Below are positions 14,374 to 23,555 of a DNA stretch of 33,281 nt, in pieces. The stretch is from an uncultured Bacteroidales bacterium (GTDB lineage: Bacteria > Bacteroidota > Bacteroidia > Bacteroidales > P3). The translations under genes were made by a program, and so were the position numbers. The notes beneath the pieces were generated by a model. The model saw only the letters and a program-made list of their open reading frames with translations, was not told the DNA's origin and made no database searches. The stretch lies in assembly GCA_905234695.1 (NCBI GenBank), contig CAJOHZ010000022.1, forward strand, positions 1 to 33,281, written 5' to 3'. Numbering within the stretch: position 1 is the stretch's first letter; every line of letters starts with the position of its first letter.

Positions 14374-17094
14374 TTATTTTTTCTCTCTGTCTTCCTTAAT
14401 AGCGGCCTGGGCAGCAGCGAGGCGTGCCACGGGGACGCGGAAGGGACTGCAGCTGACATAGTTCATGCCGGCCTTGTAGAAGAACTCGGCCGCCGTCGGG
14501 TCGCCGCCATGCTCTCCGCAAACACCACATTTAAGGTTGCTGCGGGTAGAACGGCCACGCTCAACACCAATCTTCACCAGTTCGCCCACACACTCGCGGT
14601 CGAAGCTGTTGAACGGGTCAGCGGGGATAATCTTCTCGTCGACATAGGTCTTCACGATGGCATTCACGTCATCGCGGCTGAAACCAAAGGTCATCTGGGT
14701 GAGGTCATTGGTGCCGAAGCTGAAGAACTCGGCCACCTCGGCAATCTGGTTGGCCACCAATGCGGCGCGCGGAATCTCAATCATCGTGCCGAACTTATAG
14801 TCGAACGGCATGTTGTACTTCGCCTCGACCTCTTTCTTCACGCGGTCGGCAACACTCTTCTGGTGTTTCAACTCGGCAGCGTTGATGGTCAGCGGCACCA
14901 TGATCTCGAGCATCGGGTTCTTGCCTTCCTTCTTGAGCTCGACAGTGGCGCTGAACAGGGCGCGGAACTGGGTTTCGGTGATTTCGGGGTAGATGATGCC
15001 CAGACGGACACCACGCAGACCCATCATGGGGTTGACCTCATGCATATTCTCAATGCGGGCATGCAACTTCTCATATTCGATGCCACGGGCCTTGGCCACT
15101 TCGCGCTGCTTGTCCTCAGTCTGGGGGACAAACTCATGCAGCGGGGGATCCATCAGACGGAAGGTGAGCGGCTTGCCATCCATGACTTTCAGCGTACCCT
15201 TGGCACTCTCCTTGATATAGGGTTCCAGCTCGGCGAGGGCAGCCACACGGGCCTCCAGCGTATCGGCCAGAATCATGTTGCGCAGTTTTTCCAGAGGCAC
15301 CTCGCTGTTCTCGCCGTAGAACATGTGTTCGATACGGAACAGGCCGATACCCTCAGCGCCAAAGTCAATAGCCTTCTGGGCGTCGGCAGGGTTGTCGGCA
15401 TTGGTGCGGACACCCATGCGGCGGTGTTTGTCAACAATCTGCATGAACTCTTTGAAGAGGGGGTTCTCGGTGGCGTCGATCATCTTGACATTCTCGTCAT
15501 ACACCCAGCCCTTGGTGCCGTTCAAGCTCAGCAGGTCGCCTTCCTTGAACTGCTTGCCGTTGATGGAGACAATACCCTTCTCCATGTCGATCTTCACGGC
15601 GTCGCAACCCACGATGCAGCATTTGCCCCATCCGCGGGCCACGAGGGCGGCGTGCGAGGTCATGCCTCCGCGAGCGGTGAGAATACCGTCGGCGGCACGC
15701 ATACCTTCCACATCTTCGGGATTGGTCTCTTCACGAACCAGAATGTTCTTTACCTTGGCGGCGTTGTACTCCTTGGCCTTCTCGCTGGTGAGGGCAATCA
15801 CGCCTACCGCACCACCGGGACCGGCGGGCAAACCCTTGGCAAGCACGGTGTGTTTCTTCTCGTCGGTGGCATCCAGGATGGGGTGCAGCAGCTCGTCCAA
15901 CTGGGCAGGGCTAATGCGCATCACCACCTCGCTCTCGTCGATGAGGCCTTCGCGCTTCATATCCATTGCCATCGTCAGGGCAGCCACACCAGTGCGCTTA
16001 CCCACGCGGCACTGCAGCATATACAGCTTGCCGTCCTGGATGGTGAACTCGATATCCAGCATGTCGTGGAAATTGTGCTCCAGAATCTGACGGATGTCGC
16101 AGAGTTCCTTGTAGGTCTCGGGCATCAGTTCCTGCATGGAGTGCATATGCTTGTTCTGGTCGTTCTTGGTGTCGTCGTTGAGGGGGTTGGGGGTACGGAT
16201 ACCGGCCACCACATCTTCGCCCTGGGCGTTGATGAGCCATTCACCATAGAACTGGTTGTCGCCAGTGGCGGGGTTACGGGTGAAGGCCACACCGGTAGCG
16301 CTCTGGTCACCCATGTTGCCGAACACCATAGCCTGCACATTGACAGCGGTGCCCCAGTCGTCGGGAATACCTTCGATTTTGCGGTAGGCCACGGCCTTCT
16401 TGCCGTTCCAGCTCTTGAACACGGCCTTGATGCCGCCTTCCATCTGCGACTTGGCGTCGTCGGGGAACTCGGTACCAAGCACCTCTTTCACTTTCTTCTT
16501 GAAAGCCTCGGCCAGATATTTCAAGTCTTCGGCTGTGAGTTCGGTATCGCTCTTATAGTTGTGCTGAGCCTTGTACTCGTCCAGCATGTCGTCCAACTGT
16601 TTGCGGATGCCCTTGCCGTCGGCGGGCTCGATGCCCTCACTCTTCTCCATAACCACGTCGGCATACATCATGATGAGGCGACGGTAGGAGTCGTACACAA
16701 AGCGGGGATTGTTAGTCTTCTTCAGCATACCGGGGATAGTCTTGGACGAAAGGCCGATGTTCAGCACCGTGTCCATCATACCGGGCATTGAACTGCGTGC
16801 ACCCGAGCGGCAGCTGACCAACAGCGGGTTCTCGACATCGTCGTACTTCATACCCATCAGTTTCTCCACATTGGCCATACCTTTCCACACATCGTCCATC
16901 AGACCGGTGGGAAGCTGGCAGTTGTTATCGTAGTATGCCGTGCAGCATTCCGTAGTAATCGTCAATCCAGCAGGAACAGGGAGTCCCAGCAAACACATTT
17001 CGGCCAAATTGGCCCCTTTACCGCCGAGCAGGTTCTTCATGTCGGCCTTGCCTTCTGCGGTCTTGCCTCCGAAGGTGTAAACAAATTTCGTCAT
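14374..17094 (-). CDS. ppdK: Pyruvate, phosphate dikinase
   Basis: A 906-residue PPDK that interconverts PEP, AMP and PPi with pyruvate, ATP and Pi. The N-terminal nucleotide domain has GGKGANLAEM near residue 25. The swivelling phosphohistidine is His481 in GGMTSHAALVARGWG. The C-terminal TIM barrel ends with the catalytic Cys859 in GVCGEHGGDP. The length is that of bacterial PPDK. Its promoter at 17158-17188 is one of the clearest here, and pckA follows. PPi-dependent PEP metabolism is common in anaerobic Bacteroidales. Confidence 0.97.
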   Translation of the reverse strand: MTKFVYTFGGKTAEGKADMKNLLGGKGANLAEMCLLGLPVPAGLTITTECCTAYYDNNCQLPTGLMDDVWKGMANVEKLMGMKYDDVENPLLVSCRSGARSSMPGMMDTVLNIGLSSKTIPGMLKKTNNPRFVYDSYRRLIMMYADVVMEKSEGIEPADGKGIRKQLDDMLDEYKAQHNYKSDTELTAEDLKYLAEAFKKKVKEVLGTEFPDDAKSQMEGGIKAVFKSWNGKKAVAYRKIEGIPDDWGTAVNVQAMVFGNMGDQSATGVAFTRNPATGDNQFYGEWLINAQGEDVVAGIRTPNPLNDDTKNDQNKHMHSMQELMPETYKELCDIRQILEHNFHDMLDIEFTIQDGKLYMLQCRVGKRTGVAALTMAMDMKREGLIDESEVVMRISPAQLDELLHPILDATDEKKHTVLAKGLPAGPGGAVGVIALTSEKAKEYNAAKVKNILVREETNPEDVEGMRAADGILTARGGMTSHAALVARGWGKCCIVGCDAVKIDMEKGIVSINGKQFKEGDLLSLNGTKGWVYDENVKMIDATENPLFKEFMQIVDKHRRMGVRTNADNPADAQKAIDFGAEGIGLFRIEHMFYGENSEVPLEKLRNMILADTLEARVAALAELEPYIKESAKGTLKVMDGKPLTFRLMDPPLHEFVPQTEDKQREVAKARGIEYEKLHARIENMHEVNPMMGLRGVRLGIIYPEITETQFRALFSATVELKKEGKNPMLEIMVPLTINAAELKHQKSVADRVKKEVEAKYNMPFDYKFGTMIEIPRAALVANQIAEVAEFFSFGTNDLTQMTFGFSRDDVNAIVKTYVDEKIIPADPFNSFDRECVGELVKIGVERGRSTRSNLKCGVCGEHGGDPTAAEFFYKAGMNYVSCSPFRVPVARLAAAQAAIKEDREKK

Positions 17095-17157
17095 CTTAAA
17101 AACTAGTTAATTTATTTATAATTATATACATTTTTTCCTCTTGTCGGGAATGAATTG

Positions 17158-17188
17158 CAAAGATACAAAAAAATATTCAACTAGCAAA
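17158..17188 (-). promoter_or_regulatory. Promoter of ppdK
   Basis: The minus strand shows -33 TTTG (17185-17188), a 19-bp spacer and -7 TATCTTTG (17158-17165), a full Bacteroidota consensus match, 63 bp before the start codon. The remainder of 17099-17264 holds no other recognisable element. Confidence 0.8.
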
Positions 17189-17264
17189 GAAACAGAACGA
17201 AAAAAAATATTCTTTTAACACAACCCACTTCCACCGCCTGGAGACTTGAGTCTGGGGAGGACAA

Positions 17265-17298
17265 AAAAGGGAGAGCAGCCATGGCTGCTCTCCCTTTT
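17265..17298 (-). terminator. Terminator of the OmpA-family gene
   Basis: A perfect 34-bp palindrome (stem GGGAGAGCAGCC) followed by six T residues on the minus strand, 24 bp after the stop codon. Confidence 0.8.
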
Positions 17299-17321
17299 AA
17301 ATGTTCGAAAAAATTCAATTT

Positions 17322-18758
17322 TTATGGATTTGCTTTCGCACCCACACTTGAGATTATCAACCTTATCTTGACATCCTCGCCAGTGTCTTTCTTGGGGTCG
17401 AAAGCGGCCGTGGCGGCACGTTTGATGTCGGTCGGCGACATGCCGATGGTGCGCATATTTTCCTCGGGGATGCCATTCTTCACGAAGAACTCCTTCACCG
17501 ACTTGGCACGTTCGAGCGACACCAACTGGTCATGCTCGGGATCGATACCGTAGGTGCGCAGTTCTCCCTTTATGACGAACGTCACATCGGGGTGATTCTT
17601 GAACATCTGCACATAGGTCATCAACACCGAGTCGGACTCCTTCATCAACTGCGACTCGTTCTCGAAATAAATGTTCGAGATGGGGTACTGGGTGCCGCGT
17701 TCGGCACGATTCATGCGGATGCGCATGGCGGTATCCTCCTTGAAACGGTCAGCATTGAAATCCAAATAGACGGAAAAATATCCTTCCTTCTTGGCATACA
17801 TCGTGTAGTTGAATCCAGGCACGAACTTCACGCGACCACCGCGGAACTTCTCGTTCTGCACCACTACACGGTTGTTGGTATTCTTCTCCAGGATAGTGAG
17901 GTTGACATCAACATTCTTCTTAATCTTGGGGTCGTAGAACACCACCGGTGCCTCAAAAGCCTCGACATGGATGGAGACCTTGATGGAGTGTCCGCCACCG
18001 CCGGGGTTGACCTTGTCGAGCAGGATGTAGTACACCTCGTCCTTACGCACATTGATGGAGCGGATGTGACGCTTGTTGGAGGCCTTGGTGAGCACAATGT
18101 CCTCGGCATCGTGGTACATGCCGATGGTGCCCATGGCGGCATTCAATGCAGCTTGCTGACGGGCCAGCTTGTTGGCTTCCTGCTGGGCTTTGGCATCAGC
18201 TTTGGCATCGCCGGTTTTCTCCACAACGGGCTTCTTGGGTTTTGCCAGTAGTGCGGAATCGACCGACGACATGTTGATGGCCACCGGAAGCACTTTGTTG
18301 CACTGGACATGGTTGCTGAAATAGACATCCGTGTATTTGTACACCAACATGTCATAGTCGTCAGCCAGGTTGGTCTGCGTGACGGCGATGTCCAACAAGC
18401 CATTGTACGGCACAGTAAACTTGTACCACACAGAGTTGTGCTCGAATTCCGGCAGATTGGGATGACGGCTGTCAGCCATCACCTCCATCACGCGGCCAGC
18501 ACCCTGTGGAGCCTTGGTGGGTCCGAAGGTTTGGTCGACATTGATAGGAATGGCGAAGATGCAGTCGTTGCTGTTGTAGGGAAGCTCGATTTCCTGCACC
18601 TCCGGGGCTTCATTCTTACCCTTTTTACCCTTCTTGCCTTTCTTGTCTTTGGTCGTTTTCGAGGACTTGGCGCTCTTCTTCGACTTGGACTGGGCTTGCA
18701 CGTCACAGTACCCAAATATCAGGGTACAAGCAAGTAACGCAATGAGAAAACGTTTCAT
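17322..18758 (-). CDS. OmpA-family cell-envelope protein
   Basis: A 478-residue exported protein. A signal peptide (residues 1-22, ending DVQAQ) is followed by a very Lys-rich segment (about 24-48). A domain with EHNSVWYKFTVPYNG and DYDMLVYKYTD resembles pre-peptidase C-terminal-like beta-sandwich modules. A mid-region holds a short Ala/Lys/Gln-rich helix (about 175-200). The C-terminal OmpA-like peptidoglycan-binding domain (about 370-472) shows IYFENESQLMKESDS, LERAKSVKEFFVKNGI and a tail VKIRLIIS. It probably tethers the outer membrane or an envelope machine to peptidoglycan; similar OmpA-domain proteins serve T9SS and gliding complexes, but the exact partner is unknown. It is monocistronic, with its own -7 box and terminator. 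Confidence 0.82.
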   Translation of the reverse strand: MKRFLIALLACTLIFGYCDVQAQSKSKKSAKSSKTTKDKKGKKGKKGKNEAPEVQEIELPYNSNDCIFAIPINVDQTFGPTKAPQGAGRVMEVMADSRHPNLPEFEHNSVWYKFTVPYNGLLDIAVTQTNLADDYDMLVYKYTDVYFSNHVQCNKVLPVAINMSSVDSALLAKPKKPVVEKTGDAKADAKAQQEANKLARQQAALNAAMGTIGMYHDAEDIVLTKASNKRHIRSINVRKDEVYYILLDKVNPGGGGHSIKVSIHVEAFEAPVVFYDPKIKKNVDVNLTILEKNTNNRVVVQNEKFRGGRVKFVPGFNYTMYAKKEGYFSVYLDFNADRFKEDTAMRIRMNRAERGTQYPISNIYFENESQLMKESDSVLMTYVQMFKNHPDVTFVIKGELRTYGIDPEHDQLVSLERAKSVKEFFVKNGIPEENMRTIGMSPTDIKRAATAAFDPKKDTGEDVKIRLIISSVGAKANP

Positions 18759-18801
18759 TTAGTATGATGTTATGCGTGTTTTATTACATTATTTCGACAC
18801 G

Positions 18802-18809
18802 CAAAAATA
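18802..18809 (-). promoter_or_regulatory. Probable -7 box for the OmpA-family gene
   Basis: The minus strand reads TATTTTTG, 43 bp before the start codon; no clear -33 element. Confidence 0.4.
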
Positions 18810-18875
18810 CGATTTTTTTTTGAATTAACGAAAAAAATCTCTTAAATATATATTTTTTTCAATTGTTTATCGCAA

Positions 18876-18913
18876 AGAAAAAGGGGTGCCTGCAACCTTG
18901 TGGGCACCCCTTT
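18876..18913 (-). terminator. Terminator of the DPP5-type gene
   Basis: An 11-bp stem (18880-18890 with 18903-18913) followed by a T-rich stretch on the minus strand, 20 bp after the stop codon at 18933. Confidence 0.75.
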
Positions 18914-18932
18914 CGTCGCCTTTGGCGGAAGG

Positions 18933-21041
18933 TTATTTCAGCCGGGTATCGAACCAATCGATGAAGTTGCGGTGCCACAGAAGACTGTTCTGCGGACGCA
19001 GCACCCAGTGGGTCTCGTCGGGGAAATAGAGGTAGCGGGCGTCAATTCCGCGCAGTTTGGCGGCATTGTAGGCGGCCATGCCCTGCGAGGCTACAATGCG
19101 GAAGTCAAACTCACTGTGGACCACACAGAGAGGCGTGTTCCACTTGTCAACGAAGAGATGGGGCGAGTTGGCATAAGAGTGGGCGGTCTTGGCATTCTTT
19201 TCCCAGTAGGGGCCACCAAGGTCCCAGTTGGTGAACCAGTATTCCTCGGTTTCGAGACACTGCTGCTCGAAGTTGAACATACCATTGTGGGCCAGGAAGG
19301 CTTTGAAGCGGCGGCCATCGCTGTAGCCTTTGACATCGTAATTGTGGCCGGCAAGCCAGTAGATGCTATAGGCTCCAAAGCTGGCACCGCAGGCACCAAT
19401 ACGCTCACGGTCTATCTGTTTGATATTGTCGGCCGCCCAGTCGGTGGCGGTCATGTAGTCTTTCATACAGAGTCCACCATAGTCGCCGCTGATTTCCTCA
19501 CACCAAGCAGTGCCGAAACCGGGGCATCCGCGGCGGTTGGGGGCAATGACAAAGTAACCAGCACCACTCATCACCTCGAAGTTCCAACGGGTGCTCCAGA
19601 ACTGGCTCACCATGCTCTGAGGACCGCCTTCGCAGAAGAGCAAGGCAGGATAGGTCTTGGTGCTGTCATAATCGTAAGGATAGATAATCCACACCAGCAT
19701 TTCTTGGTTGTCGACCGTCTTAATCCAATGGGGTTCGGTCTTGCCCATACGGACCTGCGAGAGCACTTCCGTGTTGATGTTCGTCAGCTGAGTGCCCTGT
19801 TGGGCAGTGCCGTCGACGTTATAGCAGAAGAGTTCAGCGGGATACTGCATACTCACCTGACTGGCAACAAAGGTGTTGCCATGGATTGAAAAACCATGGA
19901 TGTCGTGGATTCCCTGAGTGACTTGACGGATGGACTTGTCAGCCACGTTGAAGGCGAATACCTCGTTGGTGCCACGGTACATCACCACAGCCAACAGCTC
20001 GCTATCATCGTCAGTCCAGTTGATGCCGCTCACGCCATAGTCGAAATCGGCCGTGTAGTCAGTGCGCTCACCAGTAGCGAAGTCATAAACCATCAAGCGC
20101 AGTTTGTCGCTCTCATAGCCGTCATGTACCATGCTTTCCCAGGCAATCCGCTTGCCGTCGTGGCTGAATACGGGGTTTTGGTCGTAGCCCAAAATACCCT
20201 CGCTGATATTGACGGTCTCGCCACTCTGGATGTTATAGACATAGATATCGCTGTTGGTGCTGAGAGAGTAGTCCTTACCAGTCTTCTTGCGGCAGGTATA
20301 AGCCACCTGGTTGCCATCGGGCGAGAAGTTGAACTGCTCCACGCCACCCCACGGGCGCATGGGGCACTCGTAAGGCATGTCGCCGATGACATCCACGGCA
20401 TTTGCCACATCCAGCTTACCCTCCTGCATGGAGGCAAGATAGATATGGGGGTACTCGTCCACCCAGTTGTCCCAGTGGCGGTACATGAGGTCTTCATTAA
20501 TGCGACCGGTGGTCTGGTCAAGGCCGGCATACAGTTTCTCTAAATTCTCCGGACGTTTCACAGCGATGTCGCTGATATAGACTATCTGTTTTCCGTCGGG
20601 CGAAAGTTTGAAGCCCTCCAACCCGTTCTCAATCGTAGCCACAACTGCCTCCTGCTGGGAGGCCACCTGCATGGACACGATGTCGTTGCCACGGGCGAAA
20701 AGGAGGGTGTTGTCATCCAACCAAACCGGGTTGTACTCACCCTGCGAGGTAGTGGTCAAGCGGTTGGCGGGCTCGCCACCTGCAATATTCAAGAGATACA
20801 ACTCGGCGTTGCCTTTGTTCTTCTCCATATCGTAATAAGTAACGGCATACGCCACACGGGAACCGTCGGGGCTGACAGCGTATTCACCCATCTTGCCGAG
20901 ATTCCACATCACTTCAGGGGTGAAGCGACCGTTGTCGACGGTCACCTCGGGCTTGCCGATAACATCCGCCGTCTCATGTTTCTGTTTACAACCCGCCGCC
21001 AGCACAAGTGCCACGGCAAAAAGAATGGTTATTTTCTTCAT
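18933..21041 (-). CDS. S9 family dipeptidyl peptidase, DPP5-like lipoprotein
   Basis: A 702-residue S9 peptidase with an N-terminal lipoprotein signal (LVLAAGC, Cys18), so probably membrane-anchored and periplasm-facing. An N-terminal beta-propeller with repeated SPDG..VAY blades (YAVSPDGSRVAY, FKLSPDGKQIVY, FNFSPDGNQVAY) precedes the hydrolase domain. The triad is Ser554 in GASFGAYS, Asp646 in HSEFDFRI and His678 in DETHWVL. Overall it resembles Porphyromonas DPP5, which releases dipeptides with Ala or hydrophobic residues at P1. The nucleophile elbow has Ala where S9 enzymes mostly show Gly (GxSxGG). It is last in a likely three-gene unit behind two small beta-barrel genes (gaps 37 and 42 bp). 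Confidence 0.92.
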   Translation of the reverse strand: MKKITILFAVALVLAAGCKQKHETADVIGKPEVTVDNGRFTPEVMWNLGKMGEYAVSPDGSRVAYAVTYYDMEKNKGNAELYLLNIAGGEPANRLTTTSQGEYNPVWLDDNTLLFARGNDIVSMQVASQQEAVVATIENGLEGFKLSPDGKQIVYISDIAVKRPENLEKLYAGLDQTTGRINEDLMYRHWDNWVDEYPHIYLASMQEGKLDVANAVDVIGDMPYECPMRPWGGVEQFNFSPDGNQVAYTCRKKTGKDYSLSTNSDIYVYNIQSGETVNISEGILGYDQNPVFSHDGKRIAWESMVHDGYESDKLRLMVYDFATGERTDYTADFDYGVSGINWTDDDSELLAVVMYRGTNEVFAFNVADKSIRQVTQGIHDIHGFSIHGNTFVASQVSMQYPAELFCYNVDGTAQQGTQLTNINTEVLSQVRMGKTEPHWIKTVDNQEMLVWIIYPYDYDSTKTYPALLFCEGGPQSMVSQFWSTRWNFEVMSGAGYFVIAPNRRGCPGFGTAWCEEISGDYGGLCMKDYMTATDWAADNIKQIDRERIGACGASFGAYSIYWLAGHNYDVKGYSDGRRFKAFLAHNGMFNFEQQCLETEEYWFTNWDLGGPYWEKNAKTAHSYANSPHLFVDKWNTPLCVVHSEFDFRIVASQGMAAYNAAKLRGIDARYLYFPDETHWVLRPQNSLLWHRNFIDWFDTRLK

Positions 21042-21083
21042 AGCAAAGGTAATTAAATATTCGTGATAAAAGAGACCTTCACC

Positions 21084-21704
21084 TTACTTCTTCGTCGCGC
21101 CGAAGTCGAAGGTGACGTATGCCAGAAAGTCCAGCTGGAGATTATACCCTTTGTCATAAGGGGCGTACTCCTGTTCTCGGCCTTCCATATAGGTATTGAG
21201 ACCCACACCGACGCTGATCTTGGTGGGGCTTTCGCGCTTGCCGAACTGGTGGCCCACGGTGGGCGAGAAATAGGCACAGTAATAGTTGGTGGGCTTGTCG
21301 GAGTAATTGCGAACAAATCCGAACATATATCCGACATCCATATTCAGGAACCAACTGTTACCACCTCGGTCGTCAAACAGATACTTGGCCCGGGCAAAGA
21401 GGGGGATAACATAGGGGTTTCGGTCGTTGGTGGCGATGGTATCGCCCAACAGACCACGGTACACCTGCTTGGAACTGGTGGCACCGCCGATGCCCAAGCC
21501 ACCGCCAAATTGCCAGTTGCGCCCAACGGTGTGGGTGTAACTCCCGTCGAGGGTGAAGAAATTGGAGCCGCCGGGGTAGTAGGTGGCGAAAAAGAACTTG
21601 GTGGAACTGTTCAGACCCACCGTCCAGTAATGGGAGATATTGTTTTGTGCCTGGAGCGAAAGTCCTGCCAGCAGTATCGTCAAAAAGAGGAGGTGACGTT
21701 TCAT
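21084..21704 (-). CDS. Outer membrane beta-barrel protein
   Basis: A 206-residue exported protein with a signal peptide (MKRHLLFLTILLAGLSLQAQ) and a glycine- and aromatic-rich strand pattern (FTLDGSYTHTVGRNWQFGGGLGIGG). It closes with LQLDFLAYVTFDFGATKK, as expected of an 8- to 10-strand barrel. No enzymatic motif is visible. It sits between another barrel gene and the DPP5-type peptidase, and probably shares their transcript. Function unknown; perhaps a partner of the peptidase or a peptide conduit (inference). Confidence 0.72.
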   Translation of the reverse strand: MKRHLLFLTILLAGLSLQAQNNISHYWTVGLNSSTKFFFATYYPGGSNFFTLDGSYTHTVGRNWQFGGGLGIGGATSSKQVYRGLLGDTIATNDRNPYVIPLFARAKYLFDDRGGNSWFLNMDVGYMFGFVRNYSDKPTNYYCAYFSPTVGHQFGKRESPTKISVGVGLNTYMEGREQEYAPYDKGYNLQLDFLAYVTFDFGATKK

Positions 21705-21742
21705 TGTTCAATTATTACTTGCGGAGATGCGACGTTCTCCCG

Positions 21743-22405
21743 TTAAAAGATATAGGCAATTCCGATATTAATCGACACCGCGTTACCGGTCTTCATTTCG
21801 ACCGTTGCGTCAGCCGGGTCCGCCTCACCATGGTGGTCCACTACACGGTACTGTGCCCCTTGGAAGCCGACACCCGTGGTGAGGCTCCAATAGCTGCCAC
21901 TGTTCAGACGCATGTCGAGACCCAGCGCAGGCTCCATAAAAACACCCGACACCGTGCGCTCTCGTGCGCTCTGCTGCATGTCGACAGCATAGCCCATAGT
22001 CATCTGCGCATAGGGGGTAAAACCTGTGCCCATCCAGGAGAAACGGCCCACAGGCACCACGCCTTTGACCCGCACAAAGAAGGGCAGCAGAAGACGGTCA
22101 CTGTAGGTCAGCTGATCTTCCTCTCCATAACCATAGATATTTTTGTCAATGGCTGTCAGCACATAAGAATGCCGTAGGCCAATACCCACCGCCCCCGAGA
22201 GATATTTTCCCCACGAAAGGCTGTTGACTACCGCCAGTTGCATGGCGCGAGGGGCGAAATCGTTGGCTCCGGGAGCCAATGTCAGGTCCACCGAGAGCCT
22301 GTAACGCCCACGTATCACCGAGTCGGATTCGCCACCAGCATTCTGTGCCACAGCGACTCCCGAGCCGATGAGAAGGATTAGGAGTAGTGTAATTGTCCGT
22401 CTCAT
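21743..22405 (-). CDS. Outer membrane beta-barrel protein
   Basis: A 220-residue exported protein with signal peptide (MRRTITLLLILLIGSGVAVAQ) and amphipathic strands throughout, ending in the aromatic terminal strand AVSINIGIAYIF, typical of Bam-inserted barrels. It is first in the probable unit 22405-18933 and carries a promoter just upstream. Function unknown. It resembles the next barrel gene only in general build, so the pair is not an evident recent duplication. Confidence 0.72.
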   Translation of the reverse strand: MRRTITLLLILLIGSGVAVAQNAGGESDSVIRGRYRLSVDLTLAPGANDFAPRAMQLAVVNSLSWGKYLSGAVGIGLRHSYVLTAIDKNIYGYGEEDQLTYSDRLLLPFFVRVKGVVPVGRFSWMGTGFTPYAQMTMGYAVDMQQSARERTVSGVFMEPALGLDMRLNSGSYWSLTTGVGFQGAQYRVVDHHGEADPADATVEMKTGNAVSINIGIAYIF

Positions 22406-22414
22406 ATTTTTTGC

Positions 22415-22444
22415 AAAAGTACGACTTTTTTCAGTAACTACAAA
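22415..22444 (-). promoter_or_regulatory. Promoter of the barrel-barrel-DPP5 unit
   Basis: Minus strand -7 TACTTTTG (22415-22422) with TTTG (22441-22444) 18 bp upstream; only 9 bp before the start codon, so the leader would be very short. Confidence 0.6.
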
Positions 22445-22474
22445 AAAAGTTTACGCAATTCCATAAAAAAATAG

Positions 22475-22482
22475 TAATTTTG
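22475..22482 (+). promoter_or_regulatory. Probable -7 box for the nrnA-adk-obgE run
   Basis: TAATTTTG matches TAnnTTTG, 32 bp before the nrnA start and divergent from the promoter at 22415-22444. The -33 element is weak. Confidence 0.5.
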
Positions 22483-22514
22483 CAAGTTGATAAAGACGGG
22501 GAATCCAACCTCTA

Positions 22515-23555
22515 ATGTACGCAAAAGGATTTGATACACAAACGCTAGAGACCATCCGGAAATGGGTGTCCGATGCCCATCGCATCGTACTGCTCTCGCA
22601 CATGAACGCCGACGGCGACGCCTGCGGAAGCCTCCTAGGGCTGCTTCTGCAACTCGACCGATGCGCCACAGAGGCCGTTTCCATCATTCCCGTCCTGCCC
22701 AACGGATGCCCGCGTAACTTCACTTGGCTGCCCGCCAGTGACCGCATCCTCAACGGCGATACCCAACGAACGCTGTGCGAACAGGCCATCGATGAGGCCG
22801 ACCTCCTTATATGCCTTGATTTCAGCCAAGCCAACCGTATCGACTTCCTGCAAGAGGCACTATTGCGCTCAAAAGCGCACAAACTCCTCATCGACCACCA
22901 CCATTCACCTGCCACTGAACAATTTGATGTCATCGTCTCCGACCCCGACATTTCCAGTACCTGCGAACTGGTGGCATGGCTCAGCCAGGCCCTTTGGAAC
23001 TGCCGCTACATGCATCGCGAGGCAGCCCAATGCCTATACGCAGGCCTCAACACTGACACTGGCGGATTTGCCTTCAGCTGCGACCAACCCAGCTGCTTTG
23101 AAGCGGCGGCTTATCTGGTCGGATACGATATCTATCCTGCTGAAATCCACAACCAGATTATCAACACTTTCAGTGTCAATCGCATGAGGTTTTATGGCTT
23201 CGCCCTCAGCGAACGCCTGTACATCTACCCCGAACAACGCACCGCCCTGTTCCACTTCTCGCTGGCTGACCAACAACGGTTTGGTGTCAGCGGCGAGGAC
23301 ATGGAGGGACTCATCAACTATACGCTGATGATACACGACATCGAAGTGGGCGCGCTGGTGCGCGAGGAGGTGGGCCGCACAAAGGTCTCGCTGCGTGCCA
23401 AATATGATGTGGATGTCAACTTGCTGGCCCGTCAACTGGGCGGCGGCGGCCACACCAAGGCGGCAGGTGCCACCTGCTACATGACCTATGCCGAGACGCT
23501 TGATGCTGTTGGCAAATTACTTGGAATCAACGATAAAACCCCGCTGCCGCAATGA
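22515..23555 (+). CDS. nrnA: DHH/DHHA1 phosphoesterase, oligoribonuclease / pAp phosphatase
   Basis: A 346-residue NrnA-type enzyme that degrades short oligoribonucleotides and, in many relatives, dephosphorylates 3'-phosphoadenosine 5'-phosphate. The DHH domain shows HMNADGDACGS (about residue 34), LDFSQANR and LLIDHHHSP with the name-giving DHH triad, and GLNTDTGGF. The DHHA1 domain ends with GGGGHTKAAGATCY near residue 315. These supply the Mn-binding ligands and the substrate loop. Length is usual. It is the first gene of a tight run; the next gene overlaps its stop by 4 bp (ATGA). Confidence 0.93.
   Translation: MYAKGFDTQTLETIRKWVSDAHRIVLLSHMNADGDACGSLLGLLLQLDRCATEAVSIIPVLPNGCPRNFTWLPASDRILNGDTQRTLCEQAIDEADLLICLDFSQANRIDFLQEALLRSKAHKLLIDHHHSPATEQFDVIVSDPDISSTCELVAWLSQALWNCRYMHREAAQCLYAGLNTDTGGFAFSCDQPSCFEAAAYLVGYDIYPAEIHNQIINTFSVNRMRFYGFALSERLYIYPEQRTALFHFSLADQQRFGVSGEDMEGLINYTLMIHDIEVGALVREEVGRTKVSLRAKYDVDVNLLARQLGGGGHTKAAGATCYMTYAETLDAVGKLLGINDKTPLPQ

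Noticed and set aside
21044..21051. A TAnnTTTG match (TACCTTTG, minus strand) just before the DPP5-type gene
   Set aside because: It lies only 2 bp before the start codon, so transcription would begin inside the gene; the gene is better read from the upstream promoter at 22415.
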